Shown here: positions 51,413 through 59,966 of the stretch, piece after piece
Numbering within the stretch: the first letter of the stretch is position 1
Layout: each line of letters begins with the position of its first letter
From: Lewinellaceae bacterium
GTDB taxonomy: Bacteria > Bacteroidota > Bacteroidia > Chitinophagales > Saprospiraceae
Reading direction: 5' to 3'
Assembly: GCA_020636325.1 (NCBI GenBank)
Contig: JACJYC010000002.1
Coordinates: 186,001-250,000, forward strand
Length of the DNA stretch: 64,000 nt
The notes under the pieces: generated by a model
Seen by the model: the letters and a program-made list of their open reading frames with translations, nothing else
The model's database searches: none
Told to the model about the DNA's origin: nothing
Translations under genes and position numbers: made by a program

Positions 51413-54358
51413 ATGAATCGTTTAATCAGGAGGATTTTACAGGTCACAGGGTTTTGCCTCACTTTTATAATAAATCCATATTCGCAAAGTGTTGATTTCA
51501 AAGCGCTAATCAACAGGTCAGATTCTTTGATCTATGCTGGGAAATTTACAGAATGTTACAAAATGCTGTCTGCCATACCGGATGATAATGCTTTGTATCC
51601 GGATGAGCACAGACTTGCTGCCAGATTGAATCACAACACCGGCATTTGCCTTGGAGAATTGGGAAAATTCCAGCAAGCCATTGACCGCTTCAAGGCAGCT
51701 GAAAAAGAATATTTGGTTGAAAATTCCAGAGATTCGCTTTTAGGAGAGTTGTATCTGAATTTAGGTGAAATATTCCTCTATTTGAATGCCGATTCTGTTT
51801 TCTTTTATGCTGATAAAATACCTGCCGTATTTGGTCCGGACAAAGTAATCGCCGGCAGAGCGCTTTCATTAAGGGCATTTATGGAAATTTACAAGGAAGA
51901 CTATGGGGCTGCCAAAAAACATTTTGAGGCGGCAAAGGAAATATTCAAAAGACTGCTCCCCGAAAATGCTTTTGAATATTCAGATTTTTACGCAAAATAC
52001 GCCGACTACTGCAGAAGAATCGGAGACCTTTACAACCTGGAGCTTTATTCCAAACAGGCGTTAAATATTTTTTTGATGTACAAGCCACTGGATCATGTCC
52101 ATGCCCTGGGGTTAATCAACGAGTATGCGACTTATTTTAAAAATACAGGAAAATTCGGTCAGGCAATTGAGCATTTTCAAATGGCCATTGATTTCCTGTT
52201 GCGCAATTTTGGTCCGGAGGATTTTCGCCTGGCTTCTGTTTATAACAATATAGGCTCGTGTTATTATGAACAACAGAACTTTAAAAAATCCCTTGTGTAT
52301 TTTTTAAAATCCCTGGAAATCCGAAAAAAAGGGAGTAATAAAGGTATTCTGGGGATTCAGCATATACAGGTCGGGTTTAATTATCAGGCATTGGGTGACA
52401 GTATTAATGCAACTGAATACTTCCACCTTGCATCGCATATACTGGATAGTCTGCATGAAAGTCCCCCTAGTATTCATAGGGCAAGAATTAAATACGGCTT
52501 TGGCTGGATCGCAGAAACCAACGGCAAATTGTCAGAAACCAAAGCTTACTATGAAGCCGCGCTGGGAGAACTTGGCATAGTCGCAGATAAAGATGACTTT
52601 CCGGTTCCCTTCTTCAGCAGAAGTTCCAATATGCTTAATATATTGACCAGCCTCGCTAAAGTAAATTACAAAATATACCTGCGATATTCGGATTTTAAAT
52701 CCCTTACAGATGCTTTCAAAATATACCGCAGGGCTATTGAGGTCTTGGATGAAATGAAAGACTATTATGACGATCCGAACTCGAGGCTGGAGTTAATCGG
52801 GCAATCGACGAAGTTATTCGAAGGCGCGATTGAAGCATCTTTAGCCCTTTATGAAAAAACGAAGGATAAAAGCTACTTTAATTTTGCCTTTCGAGTCGCT
52901 GAAAAAAGCAAGAACTATTTGCTGCTGGATGTGATAAAAAGCAGGAAAATGCTGGAATTGTCGGCAGTCCCGGATTCTTTGATAGCGTTGAGCGCTGCCT
53001 TGAGAAAGAAAGCGGGAAACCTGGAAGAGGAATTGTTCCTGAACAAGGATACCACCATGGAAAGTGTTGAACGAATGCTGTTTCAAGTTAGAGAAAAACT
53101 GGCCGAAACCCAGGATAGGATCCATGGATTAACGAAAAAGTTCAATGATGCGAAACACCCGGAAGACTATGTCATGCTATACCTTTCGCTTAGGCAAAAT
53201 TCCAAAAAATGGGTGATTGAATACTTTACCGGAACGCAGCATATTTACGCATTTGTTTTTTCCAGAGATTCTTTTTTTGTAAAACAAATCCCCCGGGATT
53301 TCTCTTTGGAAGAGACCGTTAAAAAATTCAGGTCAGGCTTATTTTTGCCATATACCCAGACAGGATCGAAGGAAAGAATATCCAATCAACAGGCGACTGA
53401 GTATATGATCGAAAACGGGATTAAGCTTTTTGATAAACTGGTTCGACCGTTGGGAAAACTGCCGGACCATCTGACCATTGTGCCTGATGGCATCCTGGGG
53501 TCCATTCCATTTGATGTCTTGTTGAAAGGTCAGCCGGAAGATCAGCTCAATTTTCTGACCTACCCATTCCTGATCAATGAATGCTCCATCAGTTACAGTT
53601 ATTCGGTGAGTCTGCTTCAGGAGATGGTTCAAAAGCAGAATGCCGGTACCGGCGGCCAAAAGATACTGGCAATGGCCCCATTCTACCATCAGGGACTTAA
53701 GGAGCTTGAGCAGCAGTTGGGGCGCGATCCTGAAAATGGCAATGTGTTTTCGGAGCGATCAGTTATACCGGGGGAAACGAAAACGCTAAGCGAATTGACG
53801 AGCAGCGGCGAAGAGTGTTACATCGCCTGGAAGTTATTGGGCGGGGAGATAGAACTGGGGAAGGAAGCAACAAAACAAAAGTTTTTGGAATTGGCGCCAA
53901 AGTATGGTATTCTTCATCTTTCAACTCATGCCGAGGCGAATAACAATGACGGTGATTTTTCTTTTCTGGCGTTTGCTCCCGAAGCGGAACAAACTTCCCA
54001 TCAGCCGTTGTTTGTCAATGAGCTTTATTATTTGCAACTCCATGCAGACTTGGTGACGTTGAGCGGTTGCGAAACCGGAATCGGAGAGGTTAAAGGCGGG
54101 GAAGGCATTATTTCCCTGGCCAGAGCATTTGCGTATGCAGGCACAAAAAGCATTCTAACGACGCTGTGGAAGGCCAATGACGAAGCCAGCAAAGAACTAT
54201 TGAAATATTTTTATCTGGAATTAAAGAGAGGTGAACCGAAAGACAAGGCATTGCGGGCAGCAAAGCAGCAATATCTAAAAGATCAAAAAGGAGAAGCGTC
54301 GCATCCCTTTTTCTGGGCTGGCTTCATCGCCATCGGGGATATGAGTCCGATCAGGTAA
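51413..54358 (+). CDS. TPR-CHAT domain protein (caspase-like)
   Basis: A 981-residue protein with an N-terminal signal-like segment (1-24), tetratricopeptide repeats (about 45-450: GKFGQAIEHFQMAIDFLLRNFG, SVYNNIGSCYYEQQNFKKSLVYFLKSLEIRKKG), a helical linker, and a C-terminal CHAT domain (about 690-980). The catalytic pair is intact: H839 in HLSTHAE and C886 in LSGCETG. GGEGIISLARAFAYAGTKSILTTLWKANDEAS follows, as expected. CHAT proteins are clan-CD peptidases linked with cell-death, defence and signalling. It ends one base from the facing anti-sigma gene, suggesting a functional unit with that ECF pair. Composition is AT-richer than genes to the left. Confidence 0.94.
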   Translation: MNRLIRRILQVTGFCLTFIINPYSQSVDFKALINRSDSLIYAGKFTECYKMLSAIPDDNALYPDEHRLAARLNHNTGICLGELGKFQQAIDRFKAAEKEYLVENSRDSLLGELYLNLGEIFLYLNADSVFFYADKIPAVFGPDKVIAGRALSLRAFMEIYKEDYGAAKKHFEAAKEIFKRLLPENAFEYSDFYAKYADYCRRIGDLYNLELYSKQALNIFLMYKPLDHVHALGLINEYATYFKNTGKFGQAIEHFQMAIDFLLRNFGPEDFRLASVYNNIGSCYYEQQNFKKSLVYFLKSLEIRKKGSNKGILGIQHIQVGFNYQALGDSINATEYFHLASHILDSLHESPPSIHRARIKYGFGWIAETNGKLSETKAYYEAALGELGIVADKDDFPVPFFSRSSNMLNILTSLAKVNYKIYLRYSDFKSLTDAFKIYRRAIEVLDEMKDYYDDPNSRLELIGQSTKLFEGAIEASLALYEKTKDKSYFNFAFRVAEKSKNYLLLDVIKSRKMLELSAVPDSLIALSAALRKKAGNLEEELFLNKDTTMESVERMLFQVREKLAETQDRIHGLTKKFNDAKHPEDYVMLYLSLRQNSKKWVIEYFTGTQHIYAFVFSRDSFFVKQIPRDFSLEETVKKFRSGLFLPYTQTGSKERISNQQATEYMIENGIKLFDKLVRPLGKLPDHLTIVPDGILGSIPFDVLLKGQPEDQLNFLTYPFLINECSISYSYSVSLLQEMVQKQNAGTGGQKILAMAPFYHQGLKELEQQLGRDPENGNVFSERSVIPGETKTLSELTSSGEECYIAWKLLGGEIELGKEATKQKFLELAPKYGILHLSTHAEANNNDGDFSFLAFAPEAEQTSHQPLFVNELYYLQLHADLVTLSGCETGIGEVKGGEGIISLARAFAYAGTKSILTTLWKANDEASKELLKYFYLELKRGEPKDKALRAAKQQYLKDQKGEASHPFFWAGFIAIGDMSPIR

Positions 54359-54359
54359 A

Positions 54360-55328
54360 TTATTGCCCGGTTTCGATTGTGATTAATTTCTCCTTGAGCA
54401 ATGCGGCATCTTGTCTGAAGGCATGGGTATTCCTGTTTATGATTTTTCCCAGTTGGCGGTCGAACGCATCGCGGTTTTTGGGGAGGAGAGCCAGTTGACA
54501 AAGCAGCAAGTTCCATTCTGCATTGTATTGGTAGGCGGTACCGGTAAAAATATCGCTCTGAAAATCCTGGGCTGCTTTTTCAAAGTTACCGGTCATGAAA
54601 TAGGCATTGGCGCGGAGTTTCAGACAGTCGAAAAGGTTGGTCGAGTCCGGCGGATCCAGTAGGGAAATGACCTGGTTTAGCATTGTTGTATCGGGTTTAT
54701 TCCCGGCCTTGCTTTTGGCGAATGCCTGCCAGGCCTTCCCGAGGTTATCCCTTTGTTCCTGAGGGCTTTTATTAACCCCCTGAGTATTGAGGGCTCTGTA
54801 CTGGCTATATGCCAGGGCTGTATAGTTTATTCCCTCTTGACGGATTGTTTTAGCGGTTTCCGGTACCGGTAAATTTGAATTGTGTTTTTGCTCATCCTTT
54901 ATTTTCGGAAGATCTTGTTCAGCTGCAATTTTTTTTTCTTTGTCGGTATGGGCATTTGGATCCTGTTGCTCTTTGATTACCGGATTATTCTGTTCTGTTT
55001 TAAGCGGTTCTTGCTGTGGCTTAAATATCAGGATTAGAATTATTGCAAGGATTGCCAGCAAAGCTGGCAGGATAAGTAATCTGCGAAAAAAAACAACTCG
55101 GCGGGAACCGGTTTTTTTTTGATCCTGATTATAAATGCGGTCAAGTTTATTCCGAAATTCCCATTGATTTTTTTTACCGGTTGCCGTAATGATATCCCGG
55201 TAAAGGTTGACATCTTCGTTTAGACCTGGGTTTTTCCTGATCTGTTCCTCAAACCTGCGGATCTCGTCAGGTGGCATCCGACCCAGTATATAGTCTTCGA
55301 TATTATTGTAATAGTTATCCTTTCTCAT
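54360..55328 (-). CDS. Anti-sigma-factor-like membrane protein
   Basis: A 322-residue protein with a cytoplasmic N-terminal part (about 1-75: IEDYILGRMPPDEIRRFEEQIRKNPGLNEDVNLYRDI), one membrane helix (about 82-103), a Lys/Gln-rich charged linker and a helical, tetratricopeptide-like C-terminal part (about 180-318). It begins seven bases after the ECF sigma stop, the standard sigma/anti-sigma order, and has the layout of the shorter protein at 25760-26482. It faces the CHAT gene: stop codons are one base apart, with no terminator between. Confidence 0.8.
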   Translation of the reverse strand: MRKDNYYNNIEDYILGRMPPDEIRRFEEQIRKNPGLNEDVNLYRDIITATGKKNQWEFRNKLDRIYNQDQKKTGSRRVVFFRRLLILPALLAILAIILILIFKPQQEPLKTEQNNPVIKEQQDPNAHTDKEKKIAAEQDLPKIKDEQKHNSNLPVPETAKTIRQEGINYTALAYSQYRALNTQGVNKSPQEQRDNLGKAWQAFAKSKAGNKPDTTMLNQVISLLDPPDSTNLFDCLKLRANAYFMTGNFEKAAQDFQSDIFTGTAYQYNAEWNLLLCQLALLPKNRDAFDRQLGKIINRNTHAFRQDAALLKEKLITIETGQ

Positions 55329-55335
55329 TCTCCTG

Positions 55336-55923
55336 TTATTTATCGGGCAAGAAACGTGAAGAAAGCATTTTATAGCGCTTGTCGGACTTGATCAGCGAAA
55401 ATAGTTTTTTAATGCATTGGGTTTTCCGCTTGCCGGCGTAATTGTCCGACCATTTCATTATCATGGCAATTTCCTTCATCTTTTTCCTGTCGTGCAATGA
55501 AAGGGTTAGTAGTTTCTGACAGTTATCAGGCAACTTTGCAATATTTTCCTGCAGGATCCGGTGTTTTTCCTCCTCTTCCATCAAGCGATCAACATCTTCA
55601 TCAGGTATTAATAACGCCTGGTTTTCATTTATTACCCTGTTTTCTATTTTTTTATGCCGCAATACATTTAGCCATTGATTCCGGCATATCGAAAACAGAT
55701 AGGTAGAGAAGCTTGAAGTCAGAATTAAGTTATCCCCGCAGATTTTTGTCCAGATGACAATCACAGCATCCGTGAAAATATCTTTTGCATCCTGAACAGT
55801 CCCGCTGTTGCTGCAAATGAAAGATTCGACCATGGGCAAAAACTCGTCAAAGATCTCTTTGATCTTTGCCTCATCCTCTTCCCGGATCGCTTCGATGTAC
55901 CAGTCATTTGGGTGCTTGGACAT
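55336..55923 (-). CDS. ECF RNA polymerase sigma factor
   Basis: A 195-residue sigma factor with region 2 (about 20-90: SFICSNSGTVQDAKDIFTDAVIVIWTKICGDNLILTSSFSTYLFSICRNQWLNVLRHKK) and region 4 (about 130-185: NCQKLLTLSLHDRKKMKEIAMIMKWSDNYAGKRKTQCIKKL). Likely paired with the following membrane protein. A clean -7 element lies at 56001-56008. Confidence 0.92.
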   Translation of the reverse strand: MSKHPNDWYIEAIREEDEAKIKEIFDEFLPMVESFICSNSGTVQDAKDIFTDAVIVIWTKICGDNLILTSSFSTYLFSICRNQWLNVLRHKKIENRVINENQALLIPDEDVDRLMEEEEKHRILQENIAKLPDNCQKLLTLSLHDRKKMKEIAMIMKWSDNYAGKRKTQCIKKLFSLIKSDKRYKMLSSRFLPDK

Positions 55924-56410
55924 TCTCTGGATTGATAAGAGACCCTTTTGGCTATTCGGAATAATTGGTAGTAGTCAAGCTTCGACAATCGTATTCGATA
56001 CAAATATAAGGACTATTAGAAAAAAATCACCTGGCCAGTCAGGATAAGACGACTTAAACAACAGTATAAATATTTGATTATTAAATTTTAACGATTAAAT
56101 AAAAAAAATATTTATAGCCTTGGGGTAAGGAATTGTTTGTCAGCGGTATTTATCGGAGAAGGTTCGCAGCAGTGAAAAGGCTTGGGATCTAATAGCATGA
56201 GCTTTGATATTAGCCCTGAACATGCATGTTAAAGTTTTGAACATTTGCACGAATCGGAAAAGCACGTGCCGTATATATTTGCAGGATCGGATAAAACTAA
56301 ACCCCTGAAAAGGTTTCAAAACCAGCAATCTTATGGAAATAAAAATGCAATCCTGGAATGGTATCGCCAGCATACCCAAGATATAAAAATAGGCAAACCT
56401 CAAATTCAAT
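55924..56410. other. AT-rich spacer without a clear gene
   Basis: This 487-base region is strongly AT-rich. It holds the sigma-gene promoter element on the minus strand. Short open frames on both strands at 56140-56460 lack family features and are rejected. No hairpin terminator or repeat was seen. Confidence 0.5.
56001..56008 (-). promoter_or_regulatory. Bacteroidota -7 element before the ECF sigma gene
   Basis: On the minus strand TATATTTG matches TAnnTTTG exactly, 77 bases before the sigma start. The sequence upstream is T-rich, without a distinct TTTG at -33. Confidence 0.45.
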
Positions 56411-57139
56411 ATGGTCAAAACAATGATTATCAGCGCTGATGCCGCTGTCCTGTCGGCCATCGAAAATAGTTTAGACCGTTACGGCCTTATGGCAAATGCC
56501 GTCACTTGCTTTGGAACAGACGGCATACTGGCCAGGTTGAGCACCGATGAACCCGATTTGGTTTTTGTTGATATAAACCTGTTTAACCTCGACCAACAAA
56601 TATTCATAGCCGCTTTTGAAACGTGTCTTTTCGAATTGATACTGGTTGATCCGGGGAGCGGAGCGGAGGCGGTAAAGTTCAGGCATTTTAAACCAATGCC
56701 GGATTTTTCGCCCGAATTATCCTTGGTACTGGCCGGCGCAATCAAATTGACAAAGGCAATTCCGGAATTCAAGCATTTAACTGTTTTTCATAAGGGCGGC
56801 AGGCTTTCACAGCATTCAAGCGTGCTGACCTTCTCCGTTGGCAATCATCTCGAGTTCATCTCCGCAAGCAAAGTCATTTACGGTCAGGCTGAAGGCAATT
56901 TTACCCGGCTTTATCTGGAAGGAGACCAGGTTTTGTTTGTCTCCCACGGCATGAAGGAATTAGAAACCCGGTTGGCACAATTTGGTTTTTTCAGGATACA
57001 TAACAGATTTATTGCCAACTTGCACAAAATACTCCGGTACCATAAAGGGGACGGCGGGGAGGTGGAGTTGGCCTCCGGAATGAAATTGCCGGTGGCGAGG
57101 TCCAGAAAAGCCGGATTTTTGAATCAAGTTGCAAATTAA
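56411..57139 (+). CDS. LytTR-type response regulator with degenerate receiver
   Basis: A 242-residue protein. Residues 1-120 have the outline of a receiver (MIISADAAVLSAIENSL, D55-like aspartate in LVFVDINLF), but the conserved lysine and threonine regions are not recognisable, so phosphorylation may be lost. The C-terminal LytTR DNA-binding domain (about 135-240) is clear (VGNHLEFISASKVIYGQAEGNFTRLYLEGDQVLFVSHGMKELETRL, FFRIHNRFIANLHKI). No kinase is adjacent. It may control the following two or three genes, the first of which starts 11 bases downstream. The ATG at 56423 is an alternative start. Confidence 0.85.
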   Translation: MVKTMIISADAAVLSAIENSLDRYGLMANAVTCFGTDGILARLSTDEPDLVFVDINLFNLDQQIFIAAFETCLFELILVDPGSGAEAVKFRHFKPMPDFSPELSLVLAGAIKLTKAIPEFKHLTVFHKGGRLSQHSSVLTFSVGNHLEFISASKVIYGQAEGNFTRLYLEGDQVLFVSHGMKELETRLAQFGFFRIHNRFIANLHKILRYHKGDGGEVELASGMKLPVARSRKAGFLNQVAN

Positions 57140-57150
57140 CTCAGATCTAT

Positions 57151-57942
57151 ATGAAATGTAAATCAAAATTTAAAGAATTGAGCATTGTTACCTTTTTGGT
57201 GATAGTTGTGAGCGCTCAATTAAATGCGCAGTATAAAGAGGGAGAGTTGCACTGGGGATTTAAAGCCTCTCCGGCGTACAGCTATTTTGCAAAAGATGAG
57301 CTGGTGAGCACTATTTATCCGCCATTTGTTCAATGCCCTTGCAGAACGCATGAAGATGGTCAACGATTGGGCGGTTCCTTAGGGTTTTATTTGTATTATA
57401 GGGGTTTGAGGAACTATTTTGCCTTTCAACCGGAACTAAATTACTCCTTCAAGATCAAAGGCAAACCCGATAAAATTTATGACTTAAAAATAATTGAAAC
57501 CTTCCGGGATTCGAATGTGTATTTTCAGTTCAACTACGAGTACCTGAATATAGCGCCAATTTTTAAATTTTATCCGTTTAAAGAAAATAAACCATTTTTT
57601 ATAACCTTCGGAGGACAGGTTGGGATAAATGTAGCGGCGGATAAAATCGTATTCCAATCCGATTCGCAAACACCGGCGATGAATCTGTTTACGCAGCAAG
57701 CCTACCGAAATTCTTTGAAGGGTATAACCAATCTTTCTGCGGTTGTCGGGCTGGGGTTTGAAGCCGCCGGGCCGGAAAAGGACTCTCCTTTTAACCTCGA
57801 GATCAGGTATTACCACGGCTTAAAGGATGTAATAGAAACGAAAGCCAATAATCTGCAGGCTATTGAAACTTCGAATCGCTTTCATTATGTAGAATTGAGT
57901 TTTGGCTTTACTTTTCAATTGGATGATGGTGTAACACATTAA
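57151..57942 (+). CDS. Predicted outer-membrane beta-barrel protein
   Basis: A 263-residue protein with a signal peptide (about 1-25, IVTFLVIVVSAQLNAQ) and alternating strands (LHWGFKASPAYSYF, GSLGFYLYYRGLRNYFAFQPELNYSFK, YFQFNYEYLNIAPIFKFYP, VVGLGFEAAG, LEIRYYHGLKDVI), ending in YVELSFGFTFQL, as in small PorT-like barrels. A CPCRTH motif lies near residue 55. It starts 11 bases after the LytTR gene and is likely in the same unit. Exact function unknown. Confidence 0.78.
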   Translation: MKCKSKFKELSIVTFLVIVVSAQLNAQYKEGELHWGFKASPAYSYFAKDELVSTIYPPFVQCPCRTHEDGQRLGGSLGFYLYYRGLRNYFAFQPELNYSFKIKGKPDKIYDLKIIETFRDSNVYFQFNYEYLNIAPIFKFYPFKENKPFFITFGGQVGINVAADKIVFQSDSQTPAMNLFTQQAYRNSLKGITNLSAVVGLGFEAAGPEKDSPFNLEIRYYHGLKDVIETKANNLQAIETSNRFHYVELSFGFTFQLDDGVTH

Positions 57943-57951
57943 TAAAGCCCT

Positions 57952-59940
57952 ATGAAAAAAACAGTCATTTTGCTGCTGGCGATATTTTTGTTTGGTGGAA
58001 TTATCACGTCACAAATAGCTTTTCCAGGAGGGGTATCAGGTCCTGCAATTTGGTTGAGCTCGGAGAAAAACCAAACAGGTGAAATTACCTGGGAAAGCCG
58101 TCTTTCTGCCTTGCGTAACGGCTACCATTTCGAAAACTTGGGGTCAAAGGGTGAAAACTATTTGAACTTCAATCCTGCGCTTTTCCTGAATGGTTTCCAA
58201 CAGGAGTTGAGAATTGACCTTGAGGATGCAAAATTTCCGGAAGCCACCATTTTCACTGTTTACCAACCCAAAGATGCCTATTGGGAAAAATCCCTTTGGT
58301 ATTATGAGATTGACGGCACAAACCGCCTGATTCTGACGACGCACCGGGTGGCTGACCTCGAGCGGTTGAATTACATGAACTTTTCTCCTCAAAGAATCGA
58401 TCTGCCCAGAATTCACACGTATTCCTTCCAGCGAAAGGATAAAGACGAAGCCCCCCTGCAGCAATATCTGCGATTTGCCAGAATGCCCGAAAAAGGAAAT
58501 TTACCCATCACCTCCTTTGAAGGCATCATTCCTGAGTTCATTGCCTTTGACCGTGTCCTTACGCCTGATGAACGCATGCGGGTGGAAACCTATCTCTCAT
58601 TAAAATACGGCATTTCCGTTTCCCAATTCGGGACGACCTTTTTACTGGACGCTGAAAATCGTGTCATCTGGAATGGAAAGGAATGCGAGGATTTTCCTTA
58701 TTATATCACCGGGATCGGCAGAGATGACGCTTCCGGGCTGGATCAAAAGCAATCGGCCAGCAGCTACAATCCTTCATTGCTTGCAATCGGAGCTAATAGA
58801 ATTGCCAGCAACAATCCGGAAAACAAAGCCGTTATGCCCGATAAAAGCTACCTGATCTGGGGTGATAACGGAGAATCCCTCCTGTTTGAAAAAGAAGCGC
58901 AGGGACATCCTGAAAGGCTCAGCCGAAAGTGGCTGGTTACGGCATCCGGAGGGATCAATCAGGTTAAAACCGAGGTTCGTTTAGGTGTAAAACAACTGAA
59001 GAAGCCCGCAAACCCCGGAGAAACCTACTGGTTGGTAATTGACCGGTCCGGAACCGGGAAGTTTCCCGCCGGAGCCGTCGAATACTTCAAGGCTGTTAAA
59101 ACGACTTCGGATGAATTTATTTTCTTTCAAAATATCGAATGGGATCCGGACCGATCGGGAAAGGACCTCTTCACGATTGCCATCGGCCCCGAAATGATCG
59201 CCGAAACCTGGATCACTCCCCCGCAATGCAATCCCCGGGAAAACGGTCGAATTCAAATGGGAGCGGCCGGAGGACAGCCACCTTATCGGTTTTCACTAAT
59301 CAATTTGGCTGATCAGTCCGAAAGGAATTGGGTTACTTTTTCAAGTGATCTTGAAGAGGTTATGGACGTTGCCCCGGGAGACTACCGGCTGAAAATCACC
59401 GATGCCCAGGGCCATAAATATGAGGAAGCCCTGTACGTTCAGAGTGCGGATGCGCCATTATCCGACCTGAAAAACAGCTACCTGCTGAAACCCGGACAGC
59501 CGCTCAGGCTCGATGCTGCCCGAGGGATAACAGCTTCTTCCGTTTCTTATTGCTGGATCGGGCCCGACGGTTCAAAATCCTATTCGCCGGAAATAACCGT
59601 CTCAACCCCTGGAAGCTATCAACTGATCCTGAACCGGGAAGGCTGCGAATCAAGACAAAATATACGGATCACCCAACAGGGAGAAGATCCTTTTAAAGAT
59701 CTGGCTTTGTTCCCGAATCCGGTGAGCAGCGATGGGACATTCAACCTTAAAATTGCCTTGAGCCAGCCCGCGCCGGTTGAGGTGTTTATGTATGACTCAT
59801 CCGGCCGCCTCGTTCAAAACAGGTCTTCAGGTTCAGCCCGCGATCACTTCTTGTCCGGCAAGATAAATGCCCCGGGAAATTATGTCCTTAAACTGATTTC
59901 AATGGGTTTTACGCGCTCCCTGACGCTTACCGTAGAATAA
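57952..59940 (+). CDS. T9SS-secreted protein with DUF8202-like region
   Basis: A 662-residue exported protein: signal peptide (1-20), an N-terminal beta-rich region (about 25-215) resembling LamG/concanavalin-like domains, a segment FIAFDRVLTPDERMRVETYLSLKYGIS (about 200-226) and following residues typical of DUF8202 proteins (YLxLKYG motif), then Ig/SprB-like modules (about 415-570) and a C-terminal Por sorting domain (about 580-662: LALFPNPVSSDGTFNLKI ... YVLKLISMGFTRSLTLTVE). It starts 9 bases after the barrel gene. Probably surface-displayed or released; no enzyme activity is predicted. Confidence 0.85.
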   Translation: MKKTVILLLAIFLFGGIITSQIAFPGGVSGPAIWLSSEKNQTGEITWESRLSALRNGYHFENLGSKGENYLNFNPALFLNGFQQELRIDLEDAKFPEATIFTVYQPKDAYWEKSLWYYEIDGTNRLILTTHRVADLERLNYMNFSPQRIDLPRIHTYSFQRKDKDEAPLQQYLRFARMPEKGNLPITSFEGIIPEFIAFDRVLTPDERMRVETYLSLKYGISVSQFGTTFLLDAENRVIWNGKECEDFPYYITGIGRDDASGLDQKQSASSYNPSLLAIGANRIASNNPENKAVMPDKSYLIWGDNGESLLFEKEAQGHPERLSRKWLVTASGGINQVKTEVRLGVKQLKKPANPGETYWLVIDRSGTGKFPAGAVEYFKAVKTTSDEFIFFQNIEWDPDRSGKDLFTIAIGPEMIAETWITPPQCNPRENGRIQMGAAGGQPPYRFSLINLADQSERNWVTFSSDLEEVMDVAPGDYRLKITDAQGHKYEEALYVQSADAPLSDLKNSYLLKPGQPLRLDAARGITASSVSYCWIGPDGSKSYSPEITVSTPGSYQLILNREGCESRQNIRITQQGEDPFKDLALFPNPVSSDGTFNLKIALSQPAPVEVFMYDSSGRLVQNRSSGSARDHFLSGKINAPGNYVLKLISMGFTRSLTLTVE

Positions 59941-59966
59941 AAATAAAAAATCAAACCGCCTGAATC

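Noticed and set aside
56245..56439. Plus-strand 64-codon frame in the AT-rich spacer
   Set aside because: It overlaps the LytTR gene in another frame and has no recognisable feature.
56140..56460. Minus-strand 106-codon hydrophobic frame
   Set aside because: It overlaps the LytTR start and lacks a start context or family features; AT-rich spacers give such frames by chance.
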